The notes beneath the pieces are model-generated. The model saw only the letters and a program-made list of their open reading frames with translations. It made no database searches and was not told the origin of the DNA. The translations under genes and the position numbers were made by a program. Below, piece after piece: positions 30,573 through 37,732 of a stretch of DNA of 64,000 nt. The stretch is from Terriglobales bacterium. Lineage in GTDB: Bacteria > Acidobacteriota > Terriglobia > Terriglobales > Acidobacteriaceae. The stretch covers positions 1 through 64,000 of the forward strand of contig DASRER010000004.1 in assembly GCA_035651995.1 (NCBI GenBank), read 5' to 3'. Positions within the stretch are counted from its first letter, which is position 1; the number at the start of each line of letters is the position of its first letter.

Positions 30573-31914
30573 TGCCTGCTCCTATCACTACTTCCTGCCG
30601 GGCGTCGTCGAAGCCTACGCGCTGGCCGGTCTGGATGGCGGCGATCGTCATGCAGAGCGCGATGGAGTGGCTGTAGCCGGCTTCGATGTCGGCATTGGGC
30701 TTCTTGCGGCTGCGCACGCACTCCATCCAGTTGCGGACGTTGGCTGAAGTGGAGTCGTCGGCCCCGGTATCGGCCGCGGTTTCCTGCGGGGCGGCTTCGC
30801 CGAGCGACAGGTTGGGCAGCAGGTTCGCCTTCATGTCCATTTCGGAAGCGTACTTCTGCTCCAGGCCGCCCTCGGCGGTGATTACGCGCTTATCGAGATC
30901 GAGCGTGCCGCCGTTGGAGCGGTACAGCTCCTTCACGCCGCCGGCCGAGTTCGTCTGGCGCGACGAGTAAATCACCTGGAAGCCCTTGCTGGGATCGTCG
31001 AGCGGACCGTAGTCGAAGATGGCGGTCATGGTGTCCCAGTTGCGGCGGCCGTCTTTCCACAGATAAATGCCGCCGTTGGCCACGACGCTGCGCGGGTGCG
31101 GCAGCCCGGTGAACCAGTGCACGGTGTCAATCTGGTGCACCATCCACTGGCAGGGAATGCCGGAGGAGTAGGGCCAGAAGAGGCGGAACTCAAGGTGCTT
31201 GCGCGCGTCGAAGGGCTCGTACGGGCGGTTGACGAGGAAGCGCTTCCAGTCGGTATCGGCCTCGCGGAGTTGCGGCACCAGCTTGGGACGGCGCCAGCGG
31301 CCGGGCTGGTTCACGTTCCACGTCATCTCGACGGCGACGATCTCGCCGAACCTGCCGGACTTGATGAACTCGTTGGCCTGCATGTACTGCGGCGTGCTGC
31401 GGCGCTGGGTGCCGATCTGCACGATCTTGCCGGTCTCGTGGACGGCCTTGCGGATGGCGCGCGCGTCGGCCATGGTGTTGGCCAAGGGCTTTTCGATGTA
31501 GGCGTCGCGGCCGGCGCGCACCGCTTCCACGCCGTGCATGGCGTGCTGGAAGTCGGCGGTGGCCACGATGACCGCGTCAACGTCCTTGCGGTCGTAAAGT
31601 TCGTCGTTGTTGCGAACCGTGTCGACCGTGCGGTTGAAGCGCTGCTGGAAGTGCTTTTTCGCCTCGTCGCGGCGCATGCTCCAGATGTCGGAGACGGCGA
31701 CAAAATCGAAGTTCAGCTCGCCGGCCGACTTGTAGAAGGCGGGAATCAACGCCTGCCGGGCGCGGTCGGAAAATCCCACCAGCCCGACGCGGACGCGGTC
31801 GTTGGCGCCGAAGATGCGCGCGTAGCTCTCGGCGGTGGCCGGAATTGCGCCGGCCACCAGGCCTGCGCCGGCAACCTTGAGGAACGTGCGCCGTGGAGTT
31901 TTCTCGGTGGTCAT
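30559..31914 (-). CDS. Tat-exported Gfo/Idh/MocA-family oxidoreductase
   Basis: NAD(P)-dependent sugar oxidoreductase-like protein of 451 residues. A twin-arginine signal (PRRTFLKVAGAGLVAGAIP) precedes the Rossmann fold (RVGLVGFSDRARQALIPAF) and the family motif EKPLANT, with C-terminal active-site residues in WMVHQIDTVHWFTGLPHP. Exported members carry their cofactor folded in through Tat, and several act as periplasmic glycoside-cleaving or sugar-modifying enzymes. ATG 31914 is firm because GGAGG lies 8 bases upstream. It is first in a two-gene operon and overlaps the PmoA-like gene by 14 bp. Confidence 0.9.
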   Translation of the reverse strand: MTTEKTPRRTFLKVAGAGLVAGAIPATAESYARIFGANDRVRVGLVGFSDRARQALIPAFYKSAGELNFDFVAVSDIWSMRRDEAKKHFQQRFNRTVDTVRNNDELYDRKDVDAVIVATADFQHAMHGVEAVRAGRDAYIEKPLANTMADARAIRKAVHETGKIVQIGTQRRSTPQYMQANEFIKSGRFGEIVAVEMTWNVNQPGRWRRPKLVPQLREADTDWKRFLVNRPYEPFDARKHLEFRLFWPYSSGIPCQWMVHQIDTVHWFTGLPHPRSVVANGGIYLWKDGRRNWDTMTAIFDYGPLDDPSKGFQVIYSSRQTNSAGGVKELYRSNGGTLDLDKRVITAEGGLEQKYASEMDMKANLLPNLSLGEAAPQETAADTGADDSTSANVRNWMECVRSRKKPNADIEAGYSHSIALCMTIAAIQTGQRVGFDDARQEVVIGAGNARG

Positions 31915-32176
31915 TGTGCCGCCCTCCTCGCGAATCGTGCCTCGCCGGGGGACCGAGGCGCGTGGAATTCCGGCCAGCGGGGCCAAGGGCGGAGATTGAC
32001 ACCAGGCGTCTCGCATGTCAATCGCGAGTTCCACAATGTGAGAAGAGGCGGGCAGCGGCGCATGCAGCCGCGGCCACGCCGGCCCGCGGCCGGACCTGGC
32101 GAGTTGTGCAGACCCGCGCCGGTGGCGCAACTCGGCGCTAACGCTTTTTTCCGCGACGCCCTACGATGCCAGAATC

Positions 32177-32566
32177 ATGCTGCCGAATTCCCCATTGGCT
32201 GCCAACACCCGCACCCTTCCGCCGAAGCCCGTGGTCTTGTGTGTTTCGCGCGACGCCACGGTCAATTCCGCCCGGGTGAAGGCCGTGGCATCCACCGGGT
32301 TCGCCGCCGCCGTGGCCAGCACGGCGCGCGACGCCACCGACCTGCTCACGTCGCGCTCCTTCGCCGCGGTGATCGTTTGCTCGACGCTGACGCGTGCCGA
32401 ACAATTCGCCGTGGCCCGGCTGGCGCGCCTCGATTACGAGACGCCGGTCATCGTGGTTTACGACGAATCGGTCGATCCCAACATTCCGGCCGACTCGCGC
32501 ATTCCCAAGGACGATGCGCACCGCCTGGTGAGCGCAATTCGCCGGCTGCTGCAGGCCGCGGCCTGA
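32177..32566 (+). CDS. Degenerate response-regulator receiver domain protein
   Basis: Small protein of 129 residues whose alternating strand/helix pattern (KPVVLCVSRDATVNSARVKA, SFAAVIVCSTLTRAEQ, TPVIVVYDES) follows a CheY-like receiver. The usual phospho-acceptor aspartate at the end of strand 3 is replaced (VIVCSTL), and the conserved lysine after strand 5 is only loosely matched. It is best described as a pseudo-receiver that cannot take phosphate in the normal way. It is followed after 14 bp by a small CxxC protein, so the two are probably one transcript. No output domain is attached. Confidence 0.6.
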   Translation: MLPNSPLAANTRTLPPKPVVLCVSRDATVNSARVKAVASTGFAAAVASTARDATDLLTSRSFAAVIVCSTLTRAEQFAVARLARLDYETPVIVVYDESVDPNIPADSRIPKDDAHRLVSAIRRLLQAAA

Positions 32567-32580
32567 GCCTGGGGGTGCCC

Positions 32581-32799
32581 GTGAAAATGATTCCGACCTG
32601 TTGTCCGGTTTGCGGCGCCACCACGATCGAGCGCATTCTGCCGACGCTCGAAGTGCTCGTCCGCGACGCCGGCGTTCATGAAGTTGGCGGGCTCTACAGC
32701 TATCGCTGCCTCAGTGGCGGACACATCTTTTTCGTCCGCGTGGCCGACCTCGATAGCGAAGCGCAGGGCGCGGCGGCGATTTCGTCTCCAGAAACTTAA
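32581..32799 (+). CDS. Small CxxC protein of unknown function
   Basis: A 72-residue protein opening with MIPTCCPVCGATTIERILPT and continuing with SYRCLSGGHIFFVRV. One CPVC pair with a later Cys and His gives a possible zinc-ribbon. GTG 32581, with GGGGGT at short distance, or ATG 32587 may be the start. It lies 14 bp after the pseudo-receiver gene. Its stop (32797-32799) overlaps the beginning of an aminotransferase remnant in another frame. I do not recognise a family. Confidence 0.55.
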   Translation: MKMIPTCCPVCGATTIERILPTLEVLVRDAGVHEVGGLYSYRCLSGGHIFFVRVADLDSEAQGAAAISSPET

Positions 32800-33010
32800 T
32801 GGCGGCCACGGAACCACCGCGATTGACATGGACAGCGCCGGCTTCGCCATTCGCGCCGGCGACCTGGCGGCGTTGCCGCTGCTGAAGCGCTTAGGCGCCA
32901 GCGCGGCCGCGCGCGCGTCGGCGTACATCTACAACACGGTCGAGGAAGCGGACCGCTTCGCCGATGCGCTGGAGCGTGGCGGTGCTGGGCGGCAACTGAG
33001 ACAATTGTGA
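32795..33010 (+). pseudogene. C-terminal fragment of a class V aminotransferase/cysteine desulfurase
   Basis: The frame ending at TGA 33008-33010 reads AIDMDSAGFAIRAGDLAALP then LLKRLGASAAARAS and YIYNTVEEADRFADALER. This matches the last 60 or so residues of NifS/SufS-like class V aminotransferases (the xxAIRAG, ARASxYIYNTxEEVD region). The N-terminal 350 residues and the PLP lysine are missing; upstream DNA encodes the CxxC protein in another frame. An internal ATG at 32828 could still give a 60-residue peptide. Its stop overlaps the GTG start of the M20 peptidase gene (GTGA), suggesting the pair was once a coupled operon. The sequence differs from the complete paralogue at 13216-14481. Confidence 0.6.
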
Positions 33011-34176
33011 GCGTGGCATCGCAGCAAACCGGCGTGGCTGAAGATTTCCTGAGCGAACGGGCTGTGCTCGCGGCGCTGCAGGAGCTGGTCCGGATTCCGT
33101 CGGTGAATCCGGCGCTCGCTCCCGGCGAAGGCACGGGCGAGGGCGCGATCGCGGCGCACGTGTGCCGGTGGTTCCAGCAGCGCGGCGTTCGGAGCTGGCT
33201 GGAGGAGGCCGCGCCAGGGCGTCCCAACGCGGTGGCGCAGGTGGGCAGCGGCTCGGGGCCGGTGCTGGCGCTGTGCGCGCACCTGGACACGGTGAGCACT
33301 GCGGGGATGACCATTCCGCCGTTTGAGCCGCGCATGGACGGCGGGCGCGTCTACGGCCGCGGGAGCTACGACATGAAGGGCGGCGCGGCGGCGATCCTGT
33401 GCGCGGCGGCGTGGCTGGCGAAGAAGGCGCTGCGCGGCACGGTGATGGCGGCGCTCGTTGCCGACGAGGAATACGCCAGCATCGGAGCGCGGGCGTTTGT
33501 CGCCAAGCACCGCGCCGACGCCTGCATCCTCACGGAGGCGAGCGAGAAGCAGCTCATCGTGGCGCACAAAGGATTCGTGTGGGCCGAGATCGTTACGCGC
33601 GGCAAGGCGGCGCACGGCAGCCGATGGGACCTGGGCGTGAGCGCCATCGGCAAAATGGGACGCATCATCGCCGCGCTGGAGAGATTCGATGCCGAAGTTC
33701 TGCGCGCGCGCAAGCATGCGCTGGTGGGTCCAGCCTCGCAGCACTGCGCGCTCGTGAGCGGCGGCGAGGGCCTTTCCACGTACTCGCCCGAGTGCCGGCT
33801 CAAGATCGAGCGCCGTACTTTGCCCGGCGAAACGCCGGAGCAGGTGATAGGAGAGCTGCGAGACGTGGTCGCATCGTGCGGCGAGGAAGCCGAGATCACG
33901 CTGCTGCTCGAGCGCGCGCCCATGGTCACCTCCGACGAAAGCCCGATTGCTCGCATCACGCATGCTGCGATCCACGAGGCCACCGGCAGCGCGCCGGCGC
34001 ATTCCGGGGTGAGCTACTGGATGGACGCGGCGCTGTTTTCGGCGGCGGGCGCCGACACGGTGAACTACGGGCCTTCGGGAGCCGGCGCGCACGAGGCCGT
34101 GGAGTGGGTGGATCTGAACTCGGTGGTGACGTGCGCGCGCGTGCTGGCGCGGGCGGCGGAGAAGTACTGCGGGTAG
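33007..34176 (+). CDS. M20-family metallopeptidase (ArgE/DapE/CPG2 group)
   Basis: Cytoplasmic di-zinc amidohydrolase of 389 residues. Metal and catalytic motifs are LCAHLDTVSTAG (His, catalytic Asp), YGRGSYDMKGG (bridging Asp), ALVADEEYAS (general-base Glu pair), GKAAHGSRWDLG in the dimerisation domain, and a C-terminal His in GAGAHEAVEWVD. The family removes acyl groups or C-terminal residues from N-acyl amino acids or small peptides, for example acetylornithine, succinyl-diaminopimelate or glutamate-capped peptides. The substrate is not resolved. The GTG start at 33007 overlaps the stop of the preceding aminotransferase fragment. Confidence 0.88.
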   Translation: MSVASQQTGVAEDFLSERAVLAALQELVRIPSVNPALAPGEGTGEGAIAAHVCRWFQQRGVRSWLEEAAPGRPNAVAQVGSGSGPVLALCAHLDTVSTAGMTIPPFEPRMDGGRVYGRGSYDMKGGAAAILCAAAWLAKKALRGTVMAALVADEEYASIGARAFVAKHRADACILTEASEKQLIVAHKGFVWAEIVTRGKAAHGSRWDLGVSAIGKMGRIIAALERFDAEVLRARKHALVGPASQHCALVSGGEGLSTYSPECRLKIERRTLPGETPEQVIGELRDVVASCGEEAEITLLLERAPMVTSDESPIARITHAAIHEATGSAPAHSGVSYWMDAALFSAAGADTVNYGPSGAGAHEAVEWVDLNSVVTCARVLARAAEKYCG

Positions 34177-34196
34177 TCCATCAGCGGCAGTGGTTG

Positions 34197-34330
34197 CGCG
34201 GGCACGCGGACGAGGGCGTCCGCGCCACGCGGACCGTGGCGACCCTGAAGAGCAGTGCTGAGTTGCTCGCGGGCGGGGTCGCCCGCGTACACACGGTCGG
34301 TGGTGATGTGCCGACGATATACCTGTATCA
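34197..34330. repeat. GC-rich double-hairpin repeat, copy B (rearranged)
   Basis: Contains GCGGACGAGGGCGTCCGC followed by GCCACGCGGACCGTGG, then a diverged middle. After that come CGCGGGCGGGGTCGCCCGCG and the GGTGGTGATGTGCCG spacer. The order of the parts is changed relative to the tandem copy at 35313-35482. Confidence 0.6.
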
Positions 34331-34339
34331 TCCGGGGCC

Positions 34340-34885
34340 ATGGCGAAGCGAGCCGCGACGAAAACGCCGAGTGCAGATCAAGCGCCTCGCTGGCTGATGC
34401 TGATCTTCACGCTGCCGGCCAAGCGCGCGAGCGAGCGCGTGGAGGTGTGGCGCAACCTGAAGCGGTCGGGCGCGCTGCAGATGGGCACATCAGGCTATCT
34501 CCTGCCTTTTTCGGCGGCGAACCAGGAGCGCTTCGAGTGGCTGGCGTCGGCCATACGGACGTATAAGGGCCAGGCGTCTGTCGTCCAGGCGCATTCCATT
34601 GACGATGCGCCTGACGATGAGCTGCGGCAGCGCTTTCTTCAGGCAAGGGCGGGCGAGTATGAGGAGCTGATGCGCGAGGCGAGGAAGCTGGCGAAGGCGC
34701 ACGGCGCGAACACGGCGGCGCGGCTGCGGCGCCGGCTGGAAGAGATCGCTTCCGTGGACTTCTTCAACAGCCCGCTGCGAAGCCGTGCCGAGGCAATGCT
34801 GGCGCGCGTCGGGCCACCGGCAGAAGCGGGGGCTCCCGCTCGCGGCGTGGTCGCGCGGCGCGATTCCAGAACCGGACCTGGGTAA
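34340..34885 (+). CDS. chrB: Chromate-resistance regulator ChrB, N-terminal part (frameshifted gene)
   Basis: The 181-residue frame matches the ChrB N-terminal domain: RWLMLIFTLPAKRASERVEV, WRNLKRSGALQMGTSGYLLP and the C-terminal helical SVDFFNSPLRSRAEAML. Full ChrB proteins are about 310-320 residues. Here the frame ends early (RTGPG, stop at 34883) while the expected ChrB C-terminal sequence continues without a gap in another frame from 34864. One T appears to be missing at 34864-34865. Either the gene is inactive, the two halves are made separately, or the assembly has an error. No chrA transporter is nearby. Confidence 0.75.
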   Translation: MAKRAATKTPSADQAPRWLMLIFTLPAKRASERVEVWRNLKRSGALQMGTSGYLLPFSAANQERFEWLASAIRTYKGQASVVQAHSIDDAPDDELRQRFLQARAGEYEELMREARKLAKAHGANTAARLRRRLEEIASVDFFNSPLRSRAEAMLARVGPPAEAGAPARGVVARRDSRTGPG

Positions 34886-35280
34886 CGCGTCCGCGGCCGG
34901 GGATCGACCGCGCGGCGTCGGCGTGGTTCATCCGGCGATTCATTGATCCGAAGGCGAAATTTGCCTTTGCAACCGACGCGCGGCGCCAGCCTGATGCGGT
35001 GCCCTTCGACATGTTCCAGCCGGGCGGTTTCGGCCACCGCGGCGACGATTGCACGTTCGAGACGCTGCGCAAGGAATTCGCCATCCGCGATGCGCGCGTG
35101 GCCGCCCTGGCCGAGATCATCCACGATGCCGACCTCGGCGATGAGAAGTTCGGACGCACCGAAGGCCTGGGCCTGGACCGGGTGCTGGTGGGCTGGGCCA
35201 ACCAGGACATCAGAGACGACGAGCTGCTGCGCCGGGGGATGGATCTGATCGAGGGGCTGTACCGATCGGTGGGTGGGTAA
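34863..35280 (+). pseudogene. ChrB C-terminal domain, out of frame with its N-terminal half
   Basis: Read from 34864 the translation gives FQNRTWVTRPRPGIDRAASA, then WFIRRFIDPKAKFAFATDAR, DMFQPGGFGHRGDDCTFETL and EIIHDADLGDEKFGR, the conserved ChrB C-terminal domain. The only in-frame start is GTG 34999, which would lose its first 45 residues. The junction with the N-terminal half is repaired by adding a single T (GATTCC to GATTTCC). Confidence 0.75.
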
Positions 35281-35309
35281 GTTTCGAGTTATCAAGTTTC
35301 GAGTTTCGC
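35281..35309. repeat. Heptameric tandem array (GTTTCGA family)
   Basis: Units GTTTCGA, GTTATCA, (A), GTTTCGA, GTTTCGC begin at the base after the chrB stop codon. The reverse complement of the unit resembles the AAACTTG/AAACCCG array at 60268-60316. Confidence 0.6.
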
Positions 35310-35312
35310 GTG

Positions 35313-35482
35313 CGCGGACGAGGGCGTCCGCGCCACACGGTCCGTGGTGATGTGCCGGCGGGCGAGGGCGCCCGCCGCTACAACGTGCGAAGCAGTGGAG
35401 GGGCAAGCACGCGGACGAGGGCGCCCGCGCAACGCGGTCCGTGGTGATGTGCCGGCGGGCGAGGGCGCCCGTCGCTACAACG
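35313..35482. repeat. GC-rich double-hairpin repeat, tandem copy C
   Basis: Two nearly identical units offset by 97 bp. Each has hairpin 1 (GCGGACG-AGGG-CGTCCGC or CGCCCGC), CGGTCCGTGGTGATGTGCC, hairpin 2 (GGCGGGCG-AGGG-CGCCCGYC) and GCTACAACG. GTGCGAAGCAGTGGAGGGGC joins the units. It ends 12 bp from the winged-helix/TPR stop codon. Confidence 0.85.
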
Positions 35483-35494
35483 CGAAGGTCGTGC

Positions 35495-37291
35495 TCAGAA
35501 GCCAATGATTTCCAGCAGCGACTGGAAGCGCGGATGGCGGCGGAATGGATCGTAGAACGGGTCCTGGCGCGTGAGGACGAGCCAGTAAGAGCGCTCCTCG
35601 ATGCCTTTTTCCATCCACTGGAAGGCGGTGTCGGGATCGCCGAGGCCGAGATAGATCTGGGCGACCAGCGGCGAGGGCAGGTAGCGTCCCACGCTGCGCT
35701 GCTGCGCATCCTGCAGGAGCTGAAGAGCGCGGTCTTTCTGTCCGCCAAAAGCGGCAGCGCAGGCAAGCGCGGCGGTGGCGGAGGGGTTCTGGGAAATGTT
35801 ATCGGCGCGCTCGAACGCTTCGATGGCGGCGGCGTGATTGCCCTGGCAGAGGAGGACGCGGCCCAGGTCGAAGTGACCGGGCGCGAAGCGCGGCTCCCGC
35901 TCAAGCACGTTGCGTATGTACTGCTCAGCGGCGTCGAACTGGCGCCCGTAATAATAAGGATCGGCGATGCTCTTGGCGATGATAAGCGAAAGCGGATCGA
36001 GTTCGATGGCCAGCCGGTGCTGCTCGACGGCCTCCTCGAGGCGCCCCATGGCGGAAAGAAACGAACCCAGCCAGTGGTGGGCGGCGGGGTAACTGGGGTT
36101 CAGTTCGATGGCGCGGCGCAGTTCGCGCTCCGCGTCACTCCAGCGCCACTCGTACCAGAAGTGCATCAGGGCGAGCGAACAGTGAGCGGCGCCGAGCTTG
36201 TCGTCGAGCGCGAGCGCGCGTTGCGCCGCGGTGCGCGCCTTGGGCGCGGCTTCGTGCGGACGTAACGCGCCAAACCAGCTGAGCAGGGAGTAGCAGTCGG
36301 CCAGGCCGGCGTGCGCCGGCGCGTAGTCCGGATCTTCGGCGAGCGCGCGCTCGAAGCATTCGATGCCGGCCAGAAGCGCCGTTTCGGTGCGCTGCATGGC
36401 CAGGAAGCGTCCCCTTAAATAATGTTCGTGCGCGTCGGGATGAAGCTTGCCCGGCGACGAGGCTCCGGGGGCCATCTCAGGCAGGAGTTCGAGCGCGAGC
36501 GAGCGGCCGATGCGGCGGGCGACGTCGTTCTGCAGGCCGAGCATGTCGTCCATTTCGCGCTCGTAGCTCTCGGACCAGAGGTGCGTCTGGTCGGCGACCT
36601 TGATGAGCTGCGCGGCGATGCGCACGCGGTTGCCCGAGCGCCGGACGCTGCCTTCCACGATGTAGTCAATCCCGAGTTCGCGGCCGATGGTGGAGATGTC
36701 CTTGGGGGTGCGCTTGTATTGCATGGCCGAGGTGCGCGCGATGACCCCGAGGCGCTGCGGATCGAGCCGCCCGAGCTGCGCGATCATCTCGTCGGTCATG
36801 CCGTCGCTGAAGTATTCCTGCGCGGGATCCTCGCTGAGGTTTTCGAAGGGGAGCACGGCGAGGCGCAGCTTGGGCAGCGGCGTGGGCGCCTCCTTCGGCG
36901 TGCCGGCGACAACCGGCGCGATGAAGCGATAGCCGCGGCGAGAAACGGTTTCGATGTAGCGCGGCAGCTCGGGACGGTCGCCCAGAGCGCCACGAATCTT
37001 GTTGATGGCCTTGTTGAGGCCGTGGTCGAAGTCGACGAAGGTGTCGGCGGGCCAGATTTTGTTGCGGAGCTCCTCGCGCGTGACCACGTCGCCATGCCGC
37101 TCCAGCAGCAGCGAGAGCACCTGGAACGGGAGCTCCTGCAAGCGCACACGCTGCCCATTCCGGCGCAGTTCCCCGGACTTCAGGTCCGCCTGGAACGGAC
37201 CAAAGCGGACGACGCGATTTACGCTCGCGACGGTAAGCACCCTTGGCCCCTGGTCCTTCGACGTGCAACTCAGCCCGGGGTAAACAGACAT
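35495..37291 (-). CDS. Winged-helix/TPR regulator (CadC-like DNA-binding domain, soluble)
   Basis: Protein of 598 residues. An OmpR/CadC-type winged helix (about 28-105; FGPFQADLKSGELRRNGQRV, REELRNKIWPADTFVDFDHG, YIETVSRRGYRFIAP) precedes a TolB-N/FlgO-like alpha-beta domain (about 140-260; AVLPFENLSEDPAQEYFSDG, YIVEGSVRRSG). TPR repeats fill about 290-590 (AHAGLADCYSLL, ELNPSYPAAHHWLGSF, FAPGHFDLGRVLL). No transmembrane helix is present, unlike CadC. This architecture is highly expanded in Acidobacteriota; ligands and targets are unknown. It is divergent from the Sel1/LytTR pair across a 441-bp gap. Confidence 0.88.
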   Translation of the reverse strand: MSVYPGLSCTSKDQGPRVLTVASVNRVVRFGPFQADLKSGELRRNGQRVRLQELPFQVLSLLLERHGDVVTREELRNKIWPADTFVDFDHGLNKAINKIRGALGDRPELPRYIETVSRRGYRFIAPVVAGTPKEAPTPLPKLRLAVLPFENLSEDPAQEYFSDGMTDEMIAQLGRLDPQRLGVIARTSAMQYKRTPKDISTIGRELGIDYIVEGSVRRSGNRVRIAAQLIKVADQTHLWSESYEREMDDMLGLQNDVARRIGRSLALELLPEMAPGASSPGKLHPDAHEHYLRGRFLAMQRTETALLAGIECFERALAEDPDYAPAHAGLADCYSLLSWFGALRPHEAAPKARTAAQRALALDDKLGAAHCSLALMHFWYEWRWSDAERELRRAIELNPSYPAAHHWLGSFLSAMGRLEEAVEQHRLAIELDPLSLIIAKSIADPYYYGRQFDAAEQYIRNVLEREPRFAPGHFDLGRVLLCQGNHAAAIEAFERADNISQNPSATAALACAAAFGGQKDRALQLLQDAQQRSVGRYLPSPLVAQIYLGLGDPDTAFQWMEKGIEERSYWLVLTRQDPFYDPFRRHPRFQSLLEIIGF

Positions 37292-37732
37292 ACGAACTAT
37301 CTCTGTGAAAAGTTCGGCAGTTCGGGTTGACTGGGACGAACCACCGACCGCAATCAGGCGCGCTCGCGCCAGAGCGAACGCGCTTCTTCACTGGATCGAG
37401 TTTTTCAGATGTGCCCTACAACTTCCCGTAGACGCGGGCGGACGCACACCACCCCGCACTGCCGCTGCGTGCGGCACGCGTCGCCAAGCAGTGATCGTCT
37501 GCTGCTCCTAAGACTTAAGAGATGTTCGGTTTGTTCCAAAGGACTGAAATTTCTTTCGCAGGGGAGCGGCAGGGGAGACTTGTTCCGGTCCTCAGACGTT
37601 TCTTCACTTAGCAACGCACCATGGGTCGGCTGGCGTACCGGAATGTGAGTGTCCGGATTCGGTCATACGGAAAGGCACGCCAGTTGCGGGTTAGGAGGGG
37701 CCCGGCGTGGCGCACGTAGTGGGGAGCGTGCC
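37292..37732. other. Divergent intergenic region
   Basis: The 441 bp between the winged-helix/TPR gene and the Sel1 gene are less GC-rich than their surroundings and contain no convincing open frame. They probably hold both promoters, but no clear consensus boxes were recognised. GGGGAG at 37721-37726 is the ribosome-binding site of the Sel1 gene. Confidence 0.4.
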
